The position numbers and the translations under genes are program-made. A DNA stretch of 28,375 nucleotides, taken from assembly GCA_021734725.1 (NCBI GenBank), contig JAIPIM010000007.1, positions 1-28,375 on the forward strand, read 5' to 3'. Source of the stretch: Minisyncoccota bacterium. GTDB lineage: Bacteria > Verrucomicrobiota > Lentisphaeria > Oligosphaerales > MVZH01. Below the pieces are notes generated by a model. That model ran no database searches and had not been told where the DNA came from. It was given only the letters and a program-made list of their open reading frames with translations. This document shows, in pieces, positions 16,512 through 23,700 of the stretch (the first letter of the stretch is position 1; each line of letters begins with the position of its first letter).

Positions 16512-16646
16512 CCCCACCGGGCTTGACTGCGTGCACAACCCCACCGGGCTTGACCGCGTGCACGACCCCAACGGGCTTGACCGCATGCACGACCCCACCG
16601 GGCTTGACCGCATGCACGACCCCACCGGGCTTGACCCGGTGGTGAG
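16512..16646. repeat. 27-bp tandem repeat, five units
   Basis: The sub-motif CCCCACCGGGCTTGAC recurs at 16512, 16539, 16566 (one A for C), 16593 and 16620, exactly 27 bases apart. The first four units end in a variable CGCATGCACGA-like segment, while the fifth diverges after TTGAC. There CCACCGGG (16622-16629) and CCCGGTGG (16635-16642) form an eight-base-pair hairpin with a five-base loop. The array directly follows the duplicated hydrolase gene. No flanking cas genes or unique spacers are present, so it is not a CRISPR array. Confidence 0.92.
16622..16642. terminator. GC-rich hairpin at end of tandem array, possible terminator
   Basis: CCACCGGG and its exact reverse complement CCCGGTGG flank CTTGA. 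The stem is strong and lies about 130 bases after the stop of the duplicated hydrolase gene. There is no following T-run in either direction, so intrinsic termination is uncertain. Confidence 0.3.
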
Positions 16647-16940
16647 CAAGATCGCCCCCCAGCCCGCCGACAACGTCGACTCTCCCTTTGCCGCCTGAGG
16701 GCGAACGGAAGAATTGAGGGCAAACAGAACAATGGACGTCTTGCGCACCCCGCCGATATCGCTCGCTCCCCGCGCAAGGCAAGCGTGGGCATCACCTTCC
16801 CAGTCCAACTTTCCAGCCGCTATCCCAGTGACATTCATACATAGTTCCACTACATTACGGCTCCATCCTCGAGATAAAAAAAACTTTACAAAATGGCTGC
16901 CGCGAGAGCCTTGCAAGTGCAGCTTTCGGAGAAGACTTGA

Positions 16941-18149
16941 ATGCGATTCAACGACGACAGAGACTGGTTTTTCCAAAAGCGTTTCGGCATGTTTGTGCAC
17001 TGGGGGCTTTACGCCATTCACGGACTGCACGAGCAGGAACAACAACGCTTTGACGTTCCCTCGGACGAATACCACAAGCTCATCAACCAGTTCAACCCAA
17101 CCGCTTTCGATCCCGATACCTGGCTGGATCTGGCTGAAACCGCCGGTATGGAGTACCTGGTGTTTACAACCAAACACCACGACGGCTTCTGCATGTGGAA
17201 CACAGCCCTGACGGATTTTAATGTGATGAACACGCCGTACAACCAGGACATTGCAGGTCAATTGGCGACAGCCTGCGCACGCCGGAACGTTCCGCTGGAG
17301 TTTTATTACTCCGTGGTCGACTGGCATCATGCGGCGTATCCAAACCTGGGACGACATCATGAAATTGTCACCGACAGCGCGCATCACGATATGACACGCT
17401 ATATGGAGTTCCTTAAAGGACAGATCCGCGAGCTTTGCCGCAATTACGGAACCGTACACGGAATCTGGTGGGACATGAATGTGCCGGACCATCGAGATCC
17501 GTCCGTTACCGCCATGATTCGCGAACTGCAGCCCGCGGCGGTAATCAATAACAGGGGGTTCGATGACGGCGATTACTCAACCCCCGAGCGCGATTTCGAT
17601 CCCGATGCCGCCAATCCCGATGCACGCGCTTTCCAACGCCCGACAGAGGCCTGCCAGTCCGTCGGCGTCAACAGCTGGGGGTTCCGAAAAAACGAAGACT
17701 ATTTTTCAATCACACACCTCATGCGGGCAATCGACAGCGCGCTTGCGCGCGGCGGCAACTACCTGCTCAATGTCGGACCGGACGCGCAAGGCAGGATCCC
17801 ACCTGAGTCTACCGCGCTTCTCACCGCCATAGGAAACTGGTATCACAAGGTAAAAGAAGCGTTCTGCCCGCCCGCCCCCGGACTGGTCGAGGATACCTCG
17901 ATACTCACCACCCGCGACGATAGCGCAACCTACGTCCACTGCCCGGCCGGTCTCACCTCCAGTACGCTGTCGCTGTACCCGATAACCAACCCGCCCCAGT
18001 CTGCCATTCTGCTAAACACCGGGACCCCTGTCGAGGTCACGCTCGAGCCGGTTATCTATCAACGCCCCCTCGGCAAACACGTCCGCCTGCGCAACATCCC
18101 GGTGGACACACTGAACGACACGGTCCCGATCTTCAAGCTCATCTTTTGA
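16941..18149 (+). CDS. Alpha-L-fucosidase, GH29
   Basis: GH29 enzymes release terminal alpha-L-fucose with retention of configuration. The 402-residue protein has the family fingerprint: WFFQKRFGMFVHWGLYAIHG at 9-28, YLVFTTKHHDGFCMWNT at 72-88, then VPLEFYYSVVDWHH at 117-130 and HGIWWDMN at 173-180, whose Asp178 sits at the family's nucleophile position. SVGVNSWGF and LARGGNYLLNVGPDAQGRIP further on are also typical. A short beta-sandwich finishes the protein. There is no signal peptide, so it should work in the cytoplasm on imported oligosaccharides, or be released otherwise. The acid/base Glu is not conserved across GH29 and I cannot point to it. GGAGAAG six bases before the ATG supports the start. 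It ends the LacI-headed plus-strand block. Broad specificity versus alpha-1,3/4 type is not decidable here. Confidence 0.93.
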   Translation: MRFNDDRDWFFQKRFGMFVHWGLYAIHGLHEQEQQRFDVPSDEYHKLINQFNPTAFDPDTWLDLAETAGMEYLVFTTKHHDGFCMWNTALTDFNVMNTPYNQDIAGQLATACARRNVPLEFYYSVVDWHHAAYPNLGRHHEIVTDSAHHDMTRYMEFLKGQIRELCRNYGTVHGIWWDMNVPDHRDPSVTAMIRELQPAAVINNRGFDDGDYSTPERDFDPDAANPDARAFQRPTEACQSVGVNSWGFRKNEDYFSITHLMRAIDSALARGGNYLLNVGPDAQGRIPPESTALLTAIGNWYHKVKEAFCPPAPGLVEDTSILTTRDDSATYVHCPAGLTSSTLSLYPITNPPQSAILLNTGTPVEVTLEPVIYQRPLGKHVRLRNIPVDTLNDTVPIFKLIF

Positions 18150-18526
18150 GGTTCAACCTTGAGTCCACTCAAAAACGTACGGTTAAAGCAACCGTGTCAC
18201 GCGGCGTTTCTCTCAGCAATAAACAATCGTCCATTTCTTCGCGCTGACTGACTGACTGCCGGCTGAATGTCCACCGGCACGCTGCCTTCCCGTCGCCGCA
18301 GCTTTTCCTCGTCCTGCGTTCTCGTGACCCGACTTCGTGTCTTTTCGGTTGACGATAGCGGGCGACGAGAACGGTTGACGATTCTGCTCGCGGACGACCT
18401 TCGTATCCGATTTGCCCCTGCCTCTCCTTTTTTTTCTTCGCAAAGCCGTTTTGCTCTTGCAAATATTATACGTAGTACTACATATCCGTCAGCAACGTAA
18501 ACAACCGCAGACAGAAGGAGCCGAAC
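18150..18526. other. 377-base non-coding stretch before the insertion sequence
   Basis: No gene is supported. Just after the fucosidase stop there are small hairpins, TTGAGT-CC-ACTCAA (18159-18172) and ACGGTT-AAAGC-AACCGT (18179-18195), that might weakly terminate transcription. CTGACTGACTGACTG lies around 18244-18256. CGGTTGACGAT occurs twice, at 18346-18356 and 18372-18382. A ten-base palindrome, GTAGTACTAC, is at 18472-18481. The left end of the insertion sequence must lie somewhere in this stretch, but I found no inverted repeat matching the sequence beyond 20051. Confidence 0.6.
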
Positions 18527-18910
18527 ATGAGCCCGAAACTGTCCATCGGAGTACTGGAGACGCGGCGTGATGCCAAGCTCAGGCAGCTTGCTGAAGCGGG
18601 GCCGATGATCCAAGGGTCCCTGACCCGCATCGGCGTGACCTGCGGAAATCCGAACTGCAAGTGTGCCCGGGGTGAGAAGCATGTTTCTCACATCCTGACC
18701 AAAAAGGTTCGAGGCAGGAGCAAAAGTCTCTACGTCCCCGTGGACATGGTGGAGACAGTTAGCAAATGGGTCGAGGAACACAGGCGAGTAAAGCGTCTAT
18801 TGAAAGAAGTGTCGGAGTTGAACGAGAAGATCATCCGGGCACATGTTCCGACGAAACGCGCAAAAGCAAAAAACCGGGCCGTCGCAGAGAGGGTCCAGAG
18901 CCGGAGCTGA
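18527..18910 (+). CDS. DUF6788-type IS accessory protein
   Basis: A 127-residue protein. The core GSLTRIGVTCGNPNCKCARG at 30-49 contains a C-x4-C-x-C cluster (Cys39, Cys44, Cys46), probably metal- or nucleic-acid-binding, followed by EKHVSHILTKKVRGRSKSLY and a helix VETVSKWVEEHRRVKRLLKEVSELNEK with coiled-coil character. This arrangement is seen in DUF6788 proteins encoded directly upstream of transposases. AGAAGGAG lies just before the ATG, so initiation looks sound and the frame is intact. It ends in a basic tail and overlaps the transposase frame by about 145 bases. Its role in transposition is not established; DNA binding or serving as the N-terminal part of a frameshifted fusion are both plausible. 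Confidence 0.75.
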   Translation: MSPKLSIGVLETRRDAKLRQLAEAGPMIQGSLTRIGVTCGNPNCKCARGEKHVSHILTKKVRGRSKSLYVPVDMVETVSKWVEEHRRVKRLLKEVSELNEKIIRAHVPTKRAKAKNRAVAERVQSRS

Positions 18911-20051
18911 TCGTTCCGCTGCGACTGCTTGAGATCGTTCCGGGGCATTTTTTCCCGGACTTCAATGATCGTCTGAACGCCCTTCCGGATCCCCACGACT
19001 CGGATCGGACAACGTACAGCATGTCGCACCTGATCTGGACCGGCTTGCTGATGCTGCTTTGCGGCATGCGATCACGCTTGCAGCTTCTGTGTGAAGGTGT
19101 ACGACCGGGCTTCTACCAGAACCTGCCTGCTCTGGCCGGCAGTGGAGAAGACGCCGCAGCACATCCCGGGACGTTGAATTATCTGCTGGAAAACATGAAC
19201 CCGGAACCGCTGCGGCAACTGATCGCCGGCTTGACTCGACGGCTGTTGCGCATGCGGTGCCTGGAACGTTTTCGAGTCGACGGTGAATGGCTTGTCGCGG
19301 TGGATGCCACTGAACTTCGAAAGTACTCAAAGCGGCACTGTGATCACTGCCTGACTCGTCTTTTGTCCAACGGCAGAACCCAGTACTTCCACGCCGTCCT
19401 GTCAGCCCGCCTGATCCTGTCCAACGGCATGACTCTGCCTCTGATCAGCGTCCCAATCCAGAACCCCGGAGGCGAATACGACAAGCAGGACTGCGAACTG
19501 AAAGCCTTCCTGCGGTTGGCGGATGAACAGCAAAACCGCAGTTTTGAACGATGGAACCGCTCAGCACTTCACCTGGGCAACCTGTCTGGATCATGAGGGG
19601 GAGACCACCCACGCGATGTTCTGCAGACAGCAGAACCCGGACGGCACCGAAACTCAGTGGGCCTGGGTCACCGACTGCAGGCCGAACCACAAGAACATAG
19701 AAACTCTGACCAACAAAGGAGGACGACAGCGCTGGAAAATCGAAAATGAAGTCTTCAATGTACTGAAAAACGGCGAGATCGGGCTGAAACACGACTACCG
19801 CAGCCAGGGCAGCGCCTGGTACAATTACTACCTTCTTGCACAGATCGCGCTGCTGTTCATACAGCTGGTGTGGTGCGGCGACGCGGTGCGGAAAGTCACC
19901 GGAACAGGTCTTTAAAACCACAAAAGACCTGTTCCGGACCATCAGAAACATGTGCGTCCGCTTCCGGGAATCACTGCAGACAGATCGATTAGCCACCGTC
20001 ACCGACGGAATCGACCCGGCAGCAATCCAGATCCGCTTTAACACCTCATAG
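18766..20051 (+). pseudogene. DDE transposase, internally deleted and frameshifted
   Basis: Three frames build one transposase. The first gives LIVPLRLLEIVPGHFFPDF, a hydrophobic helix region, the first catalytic Asp in LVAVDATELRKYSK, and KQDCELKAFLRLADE, then goes out of frame near 19530. The second resumes with a VTDC strand and RQRWKIENEVFNVLKNGEIG, holding the catalytic Glu, to a TAA at 19913-19915. The third supplies the C-terminus EQVFKTTKDLFRTIRNMCVR to the TAG at 20051. Between the first two, the roughly 90 residues expected in relatives, including the second catalytic Asp (normally in a DGLYA-like motif), are missing. The copy should therefore be inactive. The conserved protein probably begins as a -1 frameshift product of the upstream gene rather than at ATG 18766. 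Confidence 0.75.
18868..18874 (+). other. Candidate programmed -1 frameshift site (A_AAA_AAC)
   Basis: In the frame of the DUF6788 gene the codons read GCA-AAA-AAC, so the heptamer A_AAA_AAC is in the exact register needed for -1 slippage. The transposase frame is the -1 frame and is open from here on (PGRRREGPEPELIV...). IS1 uses the same heptamer. A GC-rich segment follows, which could form a stimulatory hairpin, though I did not fold it. Confidence 0.6.
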
Positions 20052-20328
20052 CGCAACCGGCCGTACACGTGTCCAGCCCGCTCGCCGTTACAACATAGCA
20101 TGCAACGCCGGTAATTCGACAACCCGGCAGCTTGCCTCGTGCCCGAATCCCTGCATTCCTGAAATCCCTGCGATCCCTCATCCATCCAGCAATCCCAATT
20201 TGTAATCGCTGTATCGCCTCGCGCATGTCTTGCGTTATGGTGGGCAACGTTCTATACTGCGGTGTCGGACTTTGCTCGGCGTGGATACACAGGCATGCCG
20301 TTGATGAAAAGAGAGACTGGACAACACC
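20052..20328. other. Gap after insertion sequence
   Basis: This 277-base stretch shows no gene on either strand. It should contain the right end of the insertion sequence, but no inverted repeat to the left flank was recognised. No terminator or promoter could be placed confidently. Confidence 0.5.
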
Positions 20329-20619
20329 ATGGCAACACTGAACGAACACTGCCGCGACTGCGAGAGAGAGCTGGGGGAACCCTTTACCCATGTGCATGAA
20401 TGGCTGGACGAACTGCAACCGGACTACGGTCCGATGCACAGAGTATTCCGGCATCACCGCGAGGGCGTGGAAAGAGTACGGGCAAAATGGGGAGACAGAG
20501 CGGCGCGGGCGGCAGAAATCCATATTCGCCGTGACACCGGTGGCGTCATCCCCTCACAGGCCGCATTGCGCAACCGCTGGGGCATTACAGCCGAAGACAT
20601 CGTGGCCGCGTCAGACTGA
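20329..20619 (+). CDS. Small conserved-looking hypothetical protein
   Basis: A 96-residue soluble protein, rich in His, Arg, Glu and Asp. It reads like a compact helical domain: THVHEWLDELQPDYGPMHRV, FRHHREGVERVRAKWGD and RAARAAEIHIRRDTGGVIPS. The pattern of an acidic HEWLDE segment followed by MHR-x3-RHHREG resembles, in style only, DUF6915-type proteins; I did not establish membership. No signal peptide or transmembrane segment is present. The histidines (His19, His21, His23, His37, His42, His43) could bind metal, but this is speculation. There is only a weak purine-rich sequence before the ATG. It stands alone between the insertion sequence and the ABC importer and is a different length and style from shadow frames. 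Function unknown. Confidence 0.65.
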   Translation: MATLNEHCRDCERELGEPFTHVHEWLDELQPDYGPMHRVFRHHREGVERVRAKWGDRAARAAEIHIRRDTGGVIPSQAALRNRWGITAEDIVAASD

Positions 20620-20694
20620 GTGCTAAGGGCGCGCTGTCCACTGTCGCCGATCAGCACGGTGCCCGGAATCAATCAGGTTCGTCCATCTGTTTGC

Positions 20695-20722
20695 TTGACA
20701 TCCGGGCTTAATGCCTTAAACT
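20695..20722 (+). promoter_or_regulatory. Candidate sigma70 promoter of the ABC importer operon
   Basis: A perfect -35 hexamer TTGACA (20695-20700) is followed after 16 bases by TAAACT (20717-20722), a four-of-six match to the -10 consensus. Transcription would start near 20729, leaving a leader of about 70 bases before the ATG at 20800. Inferred from sequence match and position only. Confidence 0.45.
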
Positions 20723-20799
20723 TTTGGTTGTTTTGTTGCTGATCCGTGAACTCGTTTAGCGACTCTTCTTCCAATTCACTCCTTGAGAGACGAGGCTGT

Positions 20800-23685
20800 A
20801 TGAATTTTTCGTTTTTCTCCGGCCGCACCGCGAGTCGACGGCGCCGCGTCCAACGCTTGGCGCTGGTTCCTACGATTGTTGCCGCCATTATCGGGGCATG
20901 TTCTTTTGTTCCGTCTGCCGGACGGGCCGCGACGGACGCGAAGGATGACCGTACCCTGTTGCGTATTATGCGGCTGCCGCGCGCATCGGAGTCCGGTGTG
21001 AACGCCAAGGTCGGTCGTGCTTTCGTTCGCGACTTCACCAAGCAATATCCCCAGTACCAGCTCGAGCCGTTTCACATGCTGTCGATTGGCGGCGGCATGG
21101 ACGAAGGACCGTTGATGGCGATCGCCACGGGTATGCCTCCGCTCGGGATTTACGTTAACTTCCGCCAGTCGTCCACCTATATAAACCACGGCTTCCTTGC
21201 TCCCCTCGAAATGCTGTATGCTCGGTTGCACAGCGACAATCCGAAGGTGCGAGAAACGGACAAGCAGGGCAATTGGCTGGCCGATCCGACGCAGGCGGAA
21301 ATTGACGCCGCGGTCCAATACTTCAAAGACAGCGTTGTCGGTCCGGTATGGCCGGTGATTTACCGGGAAGCCGAGCCCCATGAAGGCATTCCCCGCGGCA
21401 AGCATGTCTGGGCCATGCCGACGGGGACCCTTGCCAGAGCGTTGATCTATCGTAAGGACGTCTTCAAGGAAGCAGGGCTCGATCCGGAACGCCCGCCAAA
21501 GAACTGGGATGAACTTCTGGAATACTCGAGAAAGATCAAGCAACAGCCCAATAAATTCGGCTTTTACTACGGACGCGGTCCCACCGTCAGTTGGTCCATC
21601 TATAATTTCATGGTGTCGAACGGAACCCGTTACATGGCACAAAATGAGGACGGCGAATGGGAAGCCGCGTTCAACACAATGGAAGCAGCGGAGACCATTT
21701 ATTATGTATTAAAGCTGACGAAGGGTGAATTCACCGCGGACGGGGAAACGTACCAAGGCGCGGTTTATGCTCCAATGGGTGGTGGCGAGGTCAACCTGAA
21801 ATGGAATCGCGGTGAGATCGGCATGCGCACCACCTATCTCTCGTTTGATACAGGTCAGCAAATCAATCCCGCCGTCATGGGTGTTGCCCCGGCCCCTGTC
21901 GCACCCAGCGGCCAGCGTGGCGGTGAGCTTAACTGTACGATGATGGGAGTATTCGCGGATGCGACACCGGAACAGCGACTCGGCGTGATGCGATACATAC
22001 TCTACATCACGGGCGAAGAAGCTCAGCGCATGAAAACACGAATCATGGTGGACCACGGGTTCGGTCGTTTCCTGGATCCCGAGAAACTCAAGACATTCGG
22101 ATACGACGATGTTCTGAAAAAAGTTCCCGAAGAATGGGTCGATGCCGTTCATGCCGCACAGGAAAGCGGGGTCCCTGAACCCTACGGCAAAAATACACAG
22201 ATGATCTATGAAAGCGTGTCTGTTCCGATCAACTGGGCATTGAACCGTCCCGAATTGCTGCAACTCCCGAAAGAAGAGGCGCTCAAGCGCATAAAAGAGC
22301 AGCTCGATATCGCCGCGGATCGCGTTAACAAGTTCACGCTGAACAAGCTCAGTCCGGAAGAGTGGCGCAAACGACGGACATTCGGCGGGTTGCTGCTGCT
22401 TGTCATCCTCGGCCTGTTTGTCGGCTCGATCTCCTGGGCGTGGCGTGCCTTCACAAGGGCGGAACGCGAACTCGGAAAACGTCCGCCGCTGCACCGTTTT
22501 GCCAAAGCATACCTGTTGCTTTTCCCGGCGCTTGCCCTTGTCTTCATGATAAAGTATTTACCTCTCATCCTGGGGGCGCCGCTTGCACTCTTCGATTATG
22601 AGTTTGCGATCAAGTCAACGTTCGTGGGTCTGGACAATTTTGCGACAGCGCTTTACGACCTGCGTTTCTGGCGTTCAATTGGCCGTACGTTTTATTACGT
22701 ACTCCTTGTGGTGGGGTTGGGATTCTGGCCGCCCATCCTGGTGGCCGTCCTTCTGGATGAGGTGCCGGGAACGGCATTTAAATATTTCTTTCGCACGATC
22801 TTCTATCTGCCGACAATAGTAAGCGGCATTATCATGGTGTTTCTGTGGCGGCAGCTATACGAACCGTCAGAGTCCGGTTTCCTGAACCAGATCATCATGG
22901 CGGTGAATCATCTGGGGCCCGTTGTTGCCACCATACTGAGGCTTCTGGCTCTCGGTGCGTGGTTCTCGTTGATTGCAATCGTCTTGGCGAGCGCGGTGAA
23001 ACTCAAAGAATTAAGCTGGCCCGTTCGGACAGCGGTGGCCCTCTTCGGACTGGCATTGCTCGGCGCCACCCTGTTTCCGTTGCTCGATGCATATCTCGGG
23101 CCGAGCGAACTCGTTATCGCCGCTCAAGGCCTCGATCCAGACAAAGTGAAGGGATTCAGCGGGCTTCTCAATTATCTGCTGGGGTTTATCGGCCAATTCC
23201 AAATCGAGCCGCTTGGATGGATCGAAGACCCCGGCTTGGCCATGCTGTGCTGCGTAATTCCCATGATCTGGGCAACGGCTGGCCCTGGGTGTATCATCTA
23301 CCTGGCGGCATTGAAAACCGTGCCGGAGGAACTGATTGAAGCGGCAACCATCGATGGCGCCAGCGTACTTCAGCGGCTCGCATATATCACGCTGCCAAGA
23401 GTGAAGTTTCTGATCCTCATCCAGTTGATCGGCGCCGTGATCGGCGCATTCAAAGGTGGCACAAATTTTATTCTGGCCATGACCGGCGGTGGGCCGAATG
23501 GTGCAACCCGTACGGTTGGAATGGACATTTTTGAGCGATCGTTCATGCTTTTGGAGTTCAGCACAGGCGCCGCCATGGGCTGGATTCTGGGAGCCATTGT
23601 AATCCTGTTTACATCGTATCAGTTACGACGTATGTCCCGCGCCACGTTCAAGGCAGGAGCGGAGACGAGTGTAGCAGCGAAATAA
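20800..23685 (+). CDS. Fused solute-binding protein and MalF-type sugar ABC permease
   Basis: One 961-residue chain combines two importer parts. An N-terminal hydrophobic segment (LALVPTIVAAIIGACSFVPS) serves as signal or anchor. Residues about 50-520 are an extracellular solute-binding domain of the sugar type (family 1): PKNWDELLEYSRKIKQQPNK, ALIYRKDVFKEAGLDPERPP, RYILYITGEEAQRMK. A transmembrane helix at about 528-548 brings the chain through the membrane, and from 566 a CUT1 permease of the MalF/UgpA type begins (FAKAYLLLFPALALVFMIKYL). The EAA loop contacting the ATPase is EELIEAATIDGASVLQRLAY near 843-862. About 100 extra residues with added hydrophobic segments lie before this loop. 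The ATG at 20800 (GAGG just upstream) is preferred over a GTG at 20746. The partner permease follows after 15 bases. Separate binding-protein genes are absent, so the binding domain is tethered. Substrate unknown. Confidence 0.85.
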   Translation: MNFSFFSGRTASRRRRVQRLALVPTIVAAIIGACSFVPSAGRAATDAKDDRTLLRIMRLPRASESGVNAKVGRAFVRDFTKQYPQYQLEPFHMLSIGGGMDEGPLMAIATGMPPLGIYVNFRQSSTYINHGFLAPLEMLYARLHSDNPKVRETDKQGNWLADPTQAEIDAAVQYFKDSVVGPVWPVIYREAEPHEGIPRGKHVWAMPTGTLARALIYRKDVFKEAGLDPERPPKNWDELLEYSRKIKQQPNKFGFYYGRGPTVSWSIYNFMVSNGTRYMAQNEDGEWEAAFNTMEAAETIYYVLKLTKGEFTADGETYQGAVYAPMGGGEVNLKWNRGEIGMRTTYLSFDTGQQINPAVMGVAPAPVAPSGQRGGELNCTMMGVFADATPEQRLGVMRYILYITGEEAQRMKTRIMVDHGFGRFLDPEKLKTFGYDDVLKKVPEEWVDAVHAAQESGVPEPYGKNTQMIYESVSVPINWALNRPELLQLPKEEALKRIKEQLDIAADRVNKFTLNKLSPEEWRKRRTFGGLLLLVILGLFVGSISWAWRAFTRAERELGKRPPLHRFAKAYLLLFPALALVFMIKYLPLILGAPLALFDYEFAIKSTFVGLDNFATALYDLRFWRSIGRTFYYVLLVVGLGFWPPILVAVLLDEVPGTAFKYFFRTIFYLPTIVSGIIMVFLWRQLYEPSESGFLNQIIMAVNHLGPVVATILRLLALGAWFSLIAIVLASAVKLKELSWPVRTAVALFGLALLGATLFPLLDAYLGPSELVIAAQGLDPDKVKGFSGLLNYLLGFIGQFQIEPLGWIEDPGLAMLCCVIPMIWATAGPGCIIYLAALKTVPEELIEAATIDGASVLQRLAYITLPRVKFLILIQLIGAVIGAFKGGTNFILAMTGGGPNGATRTVGMDIFERSFMLLEFSTGAAMGWILGAIVILFTSYQLRRMSRATFKAGAETSVAAK

Positions 23686-23700
23686 CGGAGTTTATGTGCA

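Larger units (their letters stand above)
16490..16940. other. 451-base gap with 27-bp tandem repeats upstream of the fucosidase gene
   Basis: No gene is supported on either strand. The first third holds five 27-base tandem units (16512-16646). The remainder (16647-16940) shows no repeat, terminator or convincing promoter; its end carries the ribosome binding site of the fucosidase gene, GGAGAAG at 16928-16934. A long minus-strand open frame through this gap is a by-product of the repeat length being a multiple of three. Confidence 0.75.
18527..20051 (+). mobile_element. Decayed two-ORF insertion sequence (DUF6788 protein + DDE transposase)
   Basis: The element comprises a small DUF6788-type gene and an overlapping DDE transposase in the -1 frame, with a slippery heptamer in the overlap. 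The transposase has an internal deletion and two frame changes, so the copy should be immobile on its own. The coding limits are given as the feature limits because terminal inverted repeats and target duplications were not found. The element lies between the glycan block and the ABC importer. The combination resembles IS elements whose transposase carries the RWKIENE-type third catalytic motif; I do not assign a named IS family. Confidence 0.75.

Noticed and set aside
16512..16646. Tandem array considered as CRISPR
   Set aside because: The units are contiguous and nearly identical, without unique spacers, and no cas genes are nearby.
16500..17492. 330-codon minus-strand open frame with repeats of SSPVGSCMR type
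   Set aside because: It is antisense to the GH29 gene and runs through the 27-bp repeats, whose length keeps the frame open. No family features.
18197..18781. 194-codon minus-strand open frame before and over the IS gene
   Set aside because: Overlaps the DUF6788 gene antisense, is low-complexity and basic, and has no recognisable domain.
18150..20328. Terminal inverted repeats and target duplication of the insertion sequence
   Set aside because: I compared the flanks of 18527 and 20051 by eye and found no convincing matching ends; the limits are left at the coding boundaries.
20776..21642. 288-codon minus-strand open frame
   Set aside because: Antisense to the solute-binding domain of the fusion gene; composition is that of a shadow frame.
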